DNA of 64,000 nucleotides, from the NCBI GenBank assembly GCA_002842215.1, contig PHCC01000001.1, positions 78,238 through 142,237 on the forward strand. Reading direction: 5' to 3'. The stretch's first letter is position 1, and every line of letters begins with the position of its first letter. The DNA is from Betaproteobacteria bacterium HGW-Betaproteobacteria-9. GTDB taxonomy: Bacteria; Pseudomonadota; Gammaproteobacteria; Burkholderiales; Burkholderiaceae_C. The notes beneath the pieces were generated by a model. The model worked only from the letters and a program-made list of their open reading frames with translations. It had not been told where the DNA came from and searched no databases. Made by a program: the position numbers and the translations under genes. Positions 15,111-22,697 of the stretch are shown piece by piece.

Positions 15111-16295
15111 TCAGAAGCTCTCAATGGGCTTGAAGATGCCCGTCTTGCTCATCTCACGCCGCATTTGAAATCGGGCCAATGCTTCAACCACGTCGATCGA
15201 GCGCAGCTCAGTGAAGTTGAGTTGTCCCCAGGCGGCCCGGGTGACCACCACCGACAGGAGGTAGTGATCGACGGTGTGTCCACTGGCCTTGTCCTTGCGC
15301 TGCGTGTAGCCCGACAACGTGACTTCCTGGACCGTTGGGAGCATGCCGAATGCTTCACCGATCAGCCGGAACGCGATCGAGTGAACATGCTGGGCATAGA
15401 GCTTCTGCACGGCCGTCTGCCCCATTTCCTTGACCGACAGCCGATAGCCGCGCTGGGGAACCGATGCGGTCTTGCTGGGCATGTCTTCGACCTCTGGCAG
15501 ATCCACATCGAATGCCAGACTCGCACCGCCGGCACGAACCTCGAACGACACCTGGGTTTCGCGCGGCCAAACAATGTCGCTCAGCACGTTGCCGAAAAAC
15601 TGCTCCATCGCCTCGGCATCGCCAGCCAGCGCTTTGTCGATGAGGGCCTGCTTCTGAGCTTCAGTCCGCTCGAAACGCACCTTCTCGGAGGCCCATTCAT
15701 CCACCGCGGCTTGGTGCCTGGCTTCCGCCCTCGCGTTCTCTTCCTCGATCCGCTTGCGCTTGCTCTTGAACAGGCTGTCGATGAACCCCGGCACCTTGGG
15801 AACGGCGGCCCTTGGCGGATCGACCTCGTATGAGGCAACCTGGGACGAAGGGCGAGATCTTGGATCTGGCGTGTCCAGATGCAACTCCCCAAGGGCAGTG
15901 ACCTGGCTGTTGATCTCAGAGCACTTCTGCTGGATCAGGTCCATGATCACATCGCCCTGCTGCCGCTTGGCCAAGGTGATCATGTTCTCAGGAACGGGCG
16001 CACCCGCCTCATCCGTGAAAGTGATCGTGCCGTCGTCACTCACGCCGACGGTCAGTGCCGCCTTTACCGTGCGCGTTGGCGGGCGCGAGGAACCAGCACG
16101 CGCCTGTCCTCCTGAGTGCAAGGCTTGGCGCATCGACAAACCGATGCCAGGAAGGCCCGCATTGAGGTAGGTGCCGCGCTTTCCGATCCCGACTGACGCA
16201 CCCCTTGGGCCAAGGGTCCAACTGACCCCGCTACCACTGAGGTTCATCCTGATCCCAGGCGCCAGCTTGAGAGATTTTCGGAATCGAATTGCCAT
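15111..16295 (-). CDS. DUF4236-domain protein
   Basis: A 394-aa protein. The N-terminal 55 residues are a clear DUF4236 domain (FRKSLKLAPGIRMNLSGSG, then GPRGASVGIGKRGTYLNAG). A flexible region and a charged coiled coil near residues 180-220 (KRKRIEEENARAEARHQAAV) follow, then a globular C-terminal part that I cannot place. An AGGGGA Shine-Dalgarno lies 7 bp upstream. DUF4236 is common in phage and plasmid-borne accessory genes and has no agreed function. It follows the nuclease gene by 17 bp and is coupled to the YHYH gene. Confidence 0.78.
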   Translation of the reverse strand: MAIRFRKSLKLAPGIRMNLSGSGVSWTLGPRGASVGIGKRGTYLNAGLPGIGLSMRQALHSGGQARAGSSRPPTRTVKAALTVGVSDDGTITFTDEAGAPVPENMITLAKRQQGDVIMDLIQQKCSEINSQVTALGELHLDTPDPRSRPSSQVASYEVDPPRAAVPKVPGFIDSLFKSKRKRIEEENARAEARHQAAVDEWASEKVRFERTEAQKQALIDKALAGDAEAMEQFFGNVLSDIVWPRETQVSFEVRAGGASLAFDVDLPEVEDMPSKTASVPQRGYRLSVKEMGQTAVQKLYAQHVHSIAFRLIGEAFGMLPTVQEVTLSGYTQRKDKASGHTVDHYLLSVVVTRAAWGQLNFTELRSIDVVEALARFQMRREMSKTGIFKPIESF

Positions 16296-16312
16296 TCAAC
16301 GGTCCCCTTGAT

Positions 16313-16828
16313 CTACTGGTTTGCCCGCCTGTTGCGAATCTCTGACCGATGGTCCCAGGGCGCTACGGGCGAAAGATCCCGCCACAGGCCGCGCCTGGCC
16401 AAACGAGCTTCCTGCTCGGCGTCAGAGTACAAGAGGCGATCGGCTGGCGATTGCTCGCCCTGGTATTGCTTGTAGTGCCAGGCCAAACCGGCGACCACCA
16501 TGGCAAGGTTTGCATCCCGACCGTCGATGATCACCTTGCCAACGGAGCGCCCGTAACGGTCCTTTTTCTCGGTTTCGACCGTGACTAGGCGGCCGAATAC
16601 AAGTGAAGACAGGTGTTCCTTGCTTCGATTGCCGAAGTCCTGGCGCTTCTCTGGTGCATCGATGCCGGCCAACCTGATTTTGTGCTGAGTGTGCTGTTCG
16701 TCGAGCACCGTGACAGTATCGCCGTCCGCGACCCCGACAACCTTTCCCTCCACGGTGCCGGCCAGGGCTATGCCAGCCCACACGACACTGACAAACGCAA
16801 GCCCTATGTGAGTCTTTAGCTGGCGCAT
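16313..16828 (-). CDS. secreted thermonuclease (SNase family)
   Basis: A 171-aa protein with a signal peptide (residues 1-23, ending AGIALAG). The staphylococcal-nuclease fold is marked by VVGVADGDTVTVLD (calcium-binding Asp), KIRLAGIDAPE (catalytic Arg, Asp), the Glu of the SKEHLSSLVFG region, and DRYGRSVGKV (second catalytic Arg). It should hydrolyse DNA or RNA in the periplasm or outside the cell. The start lies 3 bp after the lipoprotein stop. Similar nucleases are common on IncP-type plasmids and ICEs, where they may limit extracellular DNA uptake. Confidence 0.88.
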   Translation of the reverse strand: MRQLKTHIGLAFVSVVWAGIALAGTVEGKVVGVADGDTVTVLDEQHTQHKIRLAGIDAPEKRQDFGNRSKEHLSSLVFGRLVTVETEKKDRYGRSVGKVIIDGRDANLAMVVAGLAWHYKQYQGEQSPADRLLYSDAEQEARLARRGLWRDLSPVAPWDHRSEIRNRRANQ

Positions 16829-16831
16829 AGG

Positions 16832-17215
16832 TCAGCACCCACCGTAGTTTTTCTTGCCGGATTTGCTGATCGTGTAACGGCCGCCACGGGGACCGGTGTA
16901 GCACCCTGAGGACGCTGGGCGGCTGTAGACGACAGCTTCGCGCTCGCGCCGCTCAGCATCAGCTACCTGGCCCTCAAGACTGATGATGCGCAGCTCCAGC
17001 TCGCGAATTTCTACCGTGAGTCTGTCGATTTCTTCTTGCAGCTTTGACTCGCGGAGCTGAGCCTTGCGGGCATCACGATCAGCCCTCGCTCGCTGCAAAG
17101 AGGCACGGTGGGTGGCCGAACTCACAGCGTTGCCCGAGTGGTTCATAGGTGGCCCACTCGGCGCCGTGCATCCCACCATCGACAGCACCAATGCTGTCGC
17201 GATCAGTACCCGCAT
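16832..17215 (-). CDS. coiled-coil lipoprotein with GPRGGRYTI C-terminal motif
   Basis: A 127-aa protein beginning at ATG 17215, with GAGGAGAGG just upstream. The lipobox LSMVGC makes Cys17 the lipidated residue. Residues about 40-95 are a charged coiled coil (KLQEEIDRLTVEIRELELRI). The C-terminus ends GCYTGPRGGRYTISKSGKK, a short Cys-flanked motif seen at the C-terminus of various secreted proteins, often near nucleases. A longer ORF extends upstream, but that part lacks a start signal and would bury the lipobox. It is in one operon with the nuclease. Confidence 0.75.
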   Translation of the reverse strand: MRVLIATALVLSMVGCTAPSGPPMNHSGNAVSSATHRASLQRARADRDARKAQLRESKLQEEIDRLTVEIRELELRIISLEGQVADAERREREAVVYSRPASSGCYTGPRGGRYTISKSGKKNYGGC

Positions 17216-17364
17216 AGCCTCTCCTCGGTGTCTGGTTGTTTTGCGAATCATTCTATCGGGATGAAACACAAGGTAAAGATTCCGACAAATAACTAGTGAA
17301 AGGTTGGAATCTTTATCTATGGGCAAGCCGCAACCGACACTCGTTTTCCGCTGACGAGCACAGC

Positions 17365-17868
17365 TCAAAACCTGCCGTAGGGATCGTGCGTCTGGCTTCC
17401 GACAGAAGCCCTCGGGGATACCTGCCGCCCGTTACTGCACAGGTGGCAAAACCAGTAACCCTCCCCGTTGTGCACCAGGACGCTCTTCTTGCCCGCGTCA
17501 AAGCATGTTTGGCAGACGAAATGCGCTGGCTCGTCGGCGCGCTCCTTCAGGTCGGCTGGCGCCCGCAACTTGTAGACGAAATAGTCTCCTTCGCTCCCGT
17601 CACCGAGCCGGTGGAGGGCATATCGGTCGCGCTCGTTCTGGGCGCTCTCCAAAGCCCGCACCTGGTCGCGCAGGGTCTGGATCGTCTGATCCTTGTCGAT
17701 GACAGCGGCAAGCACCTGGCTGAGCTGCGCCTGCGCGTGGATCACCTTGTCGGAAAGGTCGATCTGGATCGCCGCCTGCTTTTGCTGATCGCGCTCTCGA
17801 AAGAGCGCACTTCCAAGGTCCTTGATCGTGGCGAGGCTGGCAAGAAGAGCGGAAGTTTCGGCGAGCAT
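17365..17868 (-). CDS. coiled-coil protein with C-terminal zinc ribbon
   Basis: A 167-aa cytosolic protein. Residues 1-80 are a long helix with heptads (LAAVIDKDQTIQTLRDQVRA). Residues about 115-145 carry two CxxC pairs (FVCQTCFDAGKK and YWFCHLCSNG), a probable zinc ribbon. Proteins of this layout occur in betaproteobacterial prophages and islands without a known function. It lies 150 bp upstream of the lipoprotein gene on the same strand and immediately downstream of the long repeat-rich intergenic region, so it may head the operon. Confidence 0.65.
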   Translation of the reverse strand: MLAETSALLASLATIKDLGSALFRERDQQKQAAIQIDLSDKVIHAQAQLSQVLAAVIDKDQTIQTLRDQVRALESAQNERDRYALHRLGDGSEGDYFVYKLRAPADLKERADEPAHFVCQTCFDAGKKSVLVHNGEGYWFCHLCSNGRQVSPRASVGSQTHDPYGRF

Positions 17869-18508
17869 TTCGGGTTCCTCCTGATCGTTAATACAGCATC
17901 GAGGTTACCCGCTCCGATCGAAACCCGACGCCGGGTACCAGGCGGCGGCCACGACCGGAGGGAGTGATCCGAACCATCCGGGCGCCGACCGCCCGGCCTT
18001 GCTCGTCCGGGTTCCGGACGTCATGCTGGGAGCCACACCTCCAGTACGCGGTCAGCCTGCTGGCACGCCCACCCATCGTTCGCGCCCTGATCAACCGAAC
18101 CGGTTTTTGAATCAACTTTGCATGTTTTTTGATTCAACTTTGAATCAACGGCTTCCATGACCAAAGGGAGTGATCCAAACGGTCCGGACGCCGACCGCCC
18201 GGCTGCACTCGTCCGGCATCCGGACTTCCTTGTGGAAGCAACAAACCTGTACGCGGCCCACGCGCCCGCCCGCCCGGCAGTCGTGCCTTGAACAACAAGG
18301 CTGTTCGACTTGCTGTCGTTTTTCAAAGAACTTTCACGAGCTTTTTCTTTGAAAGTTCATTGAACCGCCCGGTTCTATGAACTTTGCCGTGTTTTTTCTT
18401 TGAACTTTCGCGCGTTTTTCATTGAACCGCCAGCCGAAGGTCCTGCCGCAGCTTTTTTCTATCAACTTTGACAGAACTTTGACAGAAAAAAGTTACAACT
18501 CGCCTCAC
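17869..18508. repeat. repeat-rich noncoding region with AACTTT motifs and a duplicated 61-bp block
   Basis: No supported gene. A 61-bp block at 17959-18019 recurs at 18165-18225 (AGGGAGTGATCC start, GCCGACCGCCCGG centre, CCGGAC end). TCAACTTTG or GAACTTTS occurs at 18112, 18134, 18328, 18379, 18402, 18462 and 18474 on the plus strand and at 18351 on the minus strand, usually after T-runs. The pattern resembles a set of protein-binding sites such as a centromere or transfer-origin region. Confidence 0.6.
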
Positions 18509-19402
18509 TTAGAACGGATCAGGATCATCCCAGATTTCACGAACCACCAATTGAGTGACCATTGAGCGGTGAAATTGCACACCTCCACTCTCCCACCCTT
18601 CAAGCTTGACGAGCATTGCCTCCATCTTTTGGCGCGTCTCTGTGACCAGAACAACACGCAACAAACGGTTGAGTTCAATTAGCTTTTCGACAAGCTTCTT
18701 AACCTCCTCTTCCGATTTCGGCGTTCGTTCTACCTCTATGGCATATCCGATCTTTCCATGCAAAGAAAACCATTCAGATTCAAAAGCCAAATAATCGGTA
18801 TGATCGGTCAAAATCAATTCGTCTGGGATGAGCTGGTTTTTTCTAAATTGAAGTCGAAGCAATGACCTGACATCAGGACGATCAATCAACGAGAGCTTTG
18901 AAGGCGGATAGCTATCGCACCAGACGCCATGACTCCGCAAATCCCGAACCAGGCTAGCAGCAACAAGTTGAGCAAGGATGTTGTGACGGATGACTTCAGG
19001 TCGATCAATTCTATTTGTTCGCGGGTACTCTTCAGGACTCAAGGCGAATTCTTCAATGACCTCCCGATAGCCTTTGCTGGTCAAAAATAGCAGTGAAACT
19101 GAGCGAACCTGGCGTCCATCTCGTTTTGATCGCTTGGCCGAACGCACATAGCGCGGTTCGGCCGAAACCCACCCCAGCGATCTCAGCGTTGTGATGAATC
19201 GAACGCTCCGGCCGACAAGCAACCTCAAGACAGGTGCGGAGGTGTAGCCGTGAAGAAGAATCCAGCGGGCAGCCTGAAGTGCGTCCTGGCGAAGCTGCAC
19301 CGTGCGAGCTTCATCCAATGCCGCACGGCCGGCTGTAGCTGCCGCAGTTCTCTCTCGACGGTACTCAGTTGTCCAGTGCGAGGTGTCTCTGATTTTGCCC
19401 AT
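18509..19402 (-). CDS. winged-helix protein with nuclease-like C-terminal domain (replication-relaxation-like)
   Basis: A 297-aa protein starting at ATG 19402 (an upstream in-frame extension to 19474 lacks a better signal). The N-terminal part has a basic winged helix (LLVGRSVRFITTLRSLGWV, then LTSKGYREVIEEF). The C-terminal part has IPDELILTD and, after about 20 residues, YAIEVERTPKSEEEV. This spacing of PD with ExE/K-type residues resembles the restriction-endonuclease-like fold of replication-relaxation proteins. It lies between the two most structured noncoding regions of the element, as expected for a protein acting on an origin of transfer or replication. The assignment is tentative. 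Confidence 0.5.
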   Translation of the reverse strand: MGKIRDTSHWTTEYRRERTAAATAGRAALDEARTVQLRQDALQAARWILLHGYTSAPVLRLLVGRSVRFITTLRSLGWVSAEPRYVRSAKRSKRDGRQVRSVSLLFLTSKGYREVIEEFALSPEEYPRTNRIDRPEVIRHNILAQLVAASLVRDLRSHGVWCDSYPPSKLSLIDRPDVRSLLRLQFRKNQLIPDELILTDHTDYLAFESEWFSLHGKIGYAIEVERTPKSEEEVKKLVEKLIELNRLLRVVLVTETRQKMEAMLVKLEGWESGGVQFHRSMVTQLVVREIWDDPDPF

Positions 19403-19474
19403 CCCACCATTATGGTCGCGTGTTGAAGTTTTTACATATCGATAACTGGATTTTGGATGATCTCTCCTACGCAT

Positions 19475-20480
19475 CCACGCAAGCGTGGATGCTGCGCGAA
19501 CCCAGACAAACCGGCCCGGCGACCTAAAGGTCGGCCCCTGGAGGGGCTTCCCGGTCCTTTCGCGTCCGGAGGCCGCGAATTTTCTGGATTCTTTGCCTTT
19601 CGTCGCAAGCGACTCCAGCGGGCGGAGCCCTCGGGGCCTCCCCCGCTAAAGCGGGGGCAAATGGGGTTCTGCCGCACCCCATTTGCCCCCGCTTCGCAGG
19701 GGAGGCGGGGCTTCGCCCCCCAACAAGGACCGGCCGCTTGGGGCGGCCTACCAGGCTGCGGCCCCCCTTTAGGGGGGGGCCTTGTCCCCGTCCACAGCCG
19801 CAAGCGGCTGAGGCGGGGAGCGCGTACGCGGCCCTGGTTTCCTTGTCGGCTCCCCCCCGTCGCCCAGTCGGCCCACCAGGTCGGGGCAAGCCCGACGCTG
19901 GCGGGTCCCCGCTGGGCGATGGTGCGGTCTGGACGACCGCACCCCCGGCAAGCCGGCGCCCCCCAATTGCGCCGATCTTTCATTGATTTTGAGGGTGACA
20001 GGAACTAGAAAATCTCTCCCGGAGTTGCGGCACCACGGAGCTGCGGCAATCTTCGAAATCTGAATAGATAGAACAATTCGGAATGAACGAATATCTGCTT
20101 GGAACTGCGGCAATGCCGACATTGCTCAAATCAAAGCGAAGTCAGGAATGAAGATGCCCCGCACTGCTGCCCACGGCACGGATGAGACGATTGGAATTCG
20201 AATAGGCTGGCCGCGAAGGGCTTCATTGGCGGGCTAATGTCGCCCGGACTCCGGGCGAATCTCGACGGGCTGCACGCCCTCGAATTCGACTCACTCGCTA
20301 CGCTCGTATTGCCAGTACGCGCCTGGTGCCCGGCGCTCCAAGTTCGTACTTCAGATACGAATTAAGCGTTGGAAAAAGACAATCACATAGCACAGAATTA
20401 CTTGTGAATTGACGGCCGAAATGATAAAATCAAACCTCGAAATAAGCGACCCCAGAAGGTGCTGTCACACCAACCGGGGT
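19475..20480. other. hairpin cluster, extremely GC-rich noncoding region
   Basis: Successive perfect palindromes with loops of 2-4 nt include GCATCCACGC/GCGTGGATGC (19471-19492 area), CGACCTAAAGGTCG, GCCCCTGGAGGGGC and GTCGCAAGCGAC. A nested pair around 19645-19706 combines CCCCCGCTAAAGCGGGGG with GGGGGCAAATGGGG and its complement. GGCCGCTTGGGGCGGCC and CAGCCGCAAGCGGCTG follow. From 20000 to 20480 the sequence becomes AT-richer, with smaller hairpins and the promoter region of the next gene. ORFs across it are artefacts of composition. Confidence 0.65.
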
Positions 20481-20510
20481 CTAACCACCACCACTGTCTG
20501 AGAGTGCACG

Positions 20511-20708
20511 ATGGCTACCATGAATCTTATCAATGAACCGGCTCGTTTTTCCAATACGAACGACCGGAATGAGGGAAAAAAGCAAATGCATATCGCAGCC
20601 TATGGCTGCGTCTTTCTCGCACCTGGCGCAGCTCGCGCAGCGCAGGTTGTCCCTGCAACCCCTGGATGGACCGTCCCTGCGGTCGCTGCCCTGAAGAAAA
20701 ACAACTGA
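20511..20708 (+). CDS. possible 65-aa leader ORF upstream of the CAP protein gene
   Basis: ATG 20511 has GAGAG about 6 bp upstream. The product has no recognisable domain and is Ala/Val/Pro-rich in its second half. It stops 9 bp before the start of the CAP-domain gene, so it could couple translation. Composition gives no strong support. Confidence 0.3.
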   Translation: MATMNLINEPARFSNTNDRNEGKKQMHIAAYGCVFLAPGAARAAQVVPATPGWTVPAVAALKKNN

Positions 20709-20717
20709 GGACTCACC

Positions 20718-21299
20718 ATGAACACCACTTCCTACACGCGCCTGGCTGCGACGCTTATCGCAGCCTCCGCCCTCACCGCCTGCGGCGGTGGCGGAGACGA
20801 TGGATCGTCCGCACCTGCCATCGGCCAGAACGGCGCCGTGGACGTGAACACTGTCTCGATGCCCGCTGGCCAGACCTGCGGCATCGGCAACTTCGCGCCA
20901 GCGCTCCTCGCCGCGATCAACAGCGCGCGTGCGCAGGCCCGGACCTGCGGTGGTACGGCCTACCCAGCAGCGGCCCCTCTGGGCTGGAACTCCCTGCTCA
21001 CGCAGGCCGCTGTGCGACATTCTTCGGACATGGCCACCAAGGGGTTCTTCTCGCATAACGGTAGCGATGGCAGCAGCTACATCGACCGTATCAACGCCAC
21101 TGGCTATAACGACAATGGCCTGTCGGAGGTTCTGAACCTGTCCCAAGGCGGCGCATTCAGCATTGGACGCTCGATGAACTCGTGGCTGGCCAGTCCTGGA
21201 CATTGCGCTTCAATCATGGACCCGTCGTTCAACGAAATGGGCGGTGCGTGTGTTTCGTCGGGGAGCAAAGCGTACTTCACCGTGGACTTCGGCGGTTGA
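20718..21299 (+). CDS. CAP-domain (SCP/PR-1-like) lipoprotein
   Basis: A 193-aa lipoprotein. The lipobox LTAC (Cys22) is followed by a Gly/Asp linker. The CAP domain covers about residues 60-190: LLAAINSARAQARTCG, PLGWNSLLTQAAVRHSSDMA, GFFSHNGSDGSSYIDRI, ASPGHCASIMDPSFNEMGGA. The His of FFSHN and the GHC segment fit the conserved cavity of the family. Four cysteines may form two disulfides. CAP proteins are secreted and bind lipids or act as adhesins. A palindromic terminator follows directly. It is convergent with the adhesin-like gene and likely belongs to the same surface module. Confidence 0.85.
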   Translation: MNTTSYTRLAATLIAASALTACGGGGDDGSSAPAIGQNGAVDVNTVSMPAGQTCGIGNFAPALLAAINSARAQARTCGGTAYPAAAPLGWNSLLTQAAVRHSSDMATKGFFSHNGSDGSSYIDRINATGYNDNGLSEVLNLSQGGAFSIGRSMNSWLASPGHCASIMDPSFNEMGGACVSSGSKAYFTVDFGG

Positions 21300-21319
21300 T
21301 CGGGCCTTCCCTGGGCACA

Positions 21320-21347
21320 AAAAAGCCGCTCCATGGAGCGGCTTTTT
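21320..21347. terminator. bidirectional terminator between convergent genes
   Basis: A perfect 28-bp palindrome with arms AAAAAGCCGCTCCA/TGGAGCGGCTTTTT. It separates the CAP gene from the minus-strand adhesin-like gene (stop at 21367). Confidence 0.85.
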
Positions 21348-21366
21348 CATGTGTGATTCGCTGCGA

Positions 21367-22674
21367 TCAGCCAGTGCAAGACCAACTTGAGGTGATCATC
21401 CCCATGGGGTAGTAGCTGCCGCTCCAAACTCGAGACCAATTGCTGGCCGCAGTCCGCGCTGCCGCTGGAGCCGCTGATGGCAAGCTAGCATATTGTCGCA
21501 GCGTCCCACTGCAAGTGACGCTGCCCACATCTCGAATAGTTGAACCGTTGGCAACGCCAAGCTTGTAGGCGTTGCACCCACCGCCATTCCCTCCATTTGC
21601 AGCTTCACGACGACATGCTCGGAAGAACCACGTGGTGGTAGCAGGCGTGTCCGAGGTATTGCCGCCGCCCGTATTGCCACCGCCCGAAGCTGCCACCGCG
21701 CGCCAGGTGGCAGTCGTGGTTCCGGTCCCGCCCGGCCCGGTCACCGTGAACGTGCACGTCGAGCTGCGGCCGGCCGCAGATCCGCTGCCTTGGTTGTGGC
21801 TGGTGGTGTACCACCCGCTGTTGCTCGATGGCCGCGAGTCGGTGAAGTTCCATATCCCGGTGCACCGCCAGGTGATGTTGCCCGTCGCGTTCGTAGTCCT
21901 GGTACGAAGGCTCACGCGGGTGCTGCCCACTGTGACCGGCGAGTTCGTGAACTCCGCCTGCACCGTGGGTGCCGGCGTCGAGACTGTGGCTGTGGCGTTG
22001 AAGGAGACCTGGTAGTTCACGCTGCCGGCCGCATTTGCGGCCGTGATCGTGCATGCAGTGTTGCCGGCGCTGCCGGCCGCAACGGCGGGGAAAGTGTGGT
22101 CCTGGCCAGCATAGGCGATCAGGTTCGTCTGGTTGAACGGACTGATGGCCGCGTTCGTGCCCGAACAAGCCATCGTGAGGGTCGTGGGCGTGCTCAGGGG
22201 TGTCGCACTGGCTGTGTTGACCCTCAAGGTCACATTCGCCCCTTGAGAGAGCGTGGCAACCTGCACGCCGTTGACCGTGGCCCCCAAGGTGGGCGGCACC
22301 GGGCAGCGGCCGGGGATCGCATGCGTCGGGCCGGTCGGATTGACGTTGGTCACGTCGCACAGCAGATCCTGCGGATCGCGCACGCCTTTGAGGCCACCCT
22401 CGCGAGATCCGGGAATGATGTGGCAGCGCTCCGGGCTTCCAACGGCCATGGTCAGGCAGTACGGAGGAGGCCCGCACCAGAACATACCGTCGCTGGGACC
22501 GTCAGAGCTGGTGATCGGTCGAAGGCCGCCAGGAACGTTGCACCCATCTACGAGAGGGAGTTTTTGCATGCCCACCTTGTTGATGTCGTAGATGGGTTGA
22601 GCATGTCCAGAGGGAGCAGCCAGCGCCAGGAGGCTCGCAGCAAGGTAGCTGTATGCAGTGTTCGAGAGTTTCAT
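21367..22674 (-). CDS. secreted adhesin-like protein, last gene of the trb/pilin module
   Basis: A 435-aa exported protein with a signal peptide (residues 1-25, SLLALAAPSGHAQ). The mature part is Thr/Ser/Asn/Gly-rich with even numbers of Cys. Two or three repeats resemble bacterial Ig-like beta domains (ATLSQGANVTLRVNTASATP, and TVSTPAPTVQAEFTNSPVTV). A Gly/Asn linker follows and then a C-terminal domain with paired Cys. I do not recognise a family. It lies 23 bp after the prepilin gene on the same strand, so it is probably a pilus-tip or surface-binding partner. Confidence 0.65.
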   Translation of the reverse strand: MKLSNTAYSYLAASLLALAAPSGHAQPIYDINKVGMQKLPLVDGCNVPGGLRPITSSDGPSDGMFWCGPPPYCLTMAVGSPERCHIIPGSREGGLKGVRDPQDLLCDVTNVNPTGPTHAIPGRCPVPPTLGATVNGVQVATLSQGANVTLRVNTASATPLSTPTTLTMACSGTNAAISPFNQTNLIAYAGQDHTFPAVAAGSAGNTACTITAANAAGSVNYQVSFNATATVSTPAPTVQAEFTNSPVTVGSTRVSLRTRTTNATGNITWRCTGIWNFTDSRPSSNSGWYTTSHNQGSGSAAGRSSTCTFTVTGPGGTGTTTATWRAVAASGGGNTGGGNTSDTPATTTWFFRACRREAANGGNGGGCNAYKLGVANGSTIRDVGSVTCSGTLRQYASLPSAAPAAARTAASNWSRVWSGSYYPMGMITSSWSCTG

Positions 22675-22697
22675 TTTTTCCTCGTTTCAGGACTGGT

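Noticed and set aside
18021-18326. 101-aa minus-strand ORF in the AACTTT repeat region
   Set aside because: Its sequence is produced by the duplicated 61-bp block and T-runs; no start signal or family.
19457-20008. 183-aa ORFs on both strands in the hairpin field
   Set aside because: They are Pro/Gly/Arg-rich reading frames through palindromes; no ribosome binding site and no coding-like composition.
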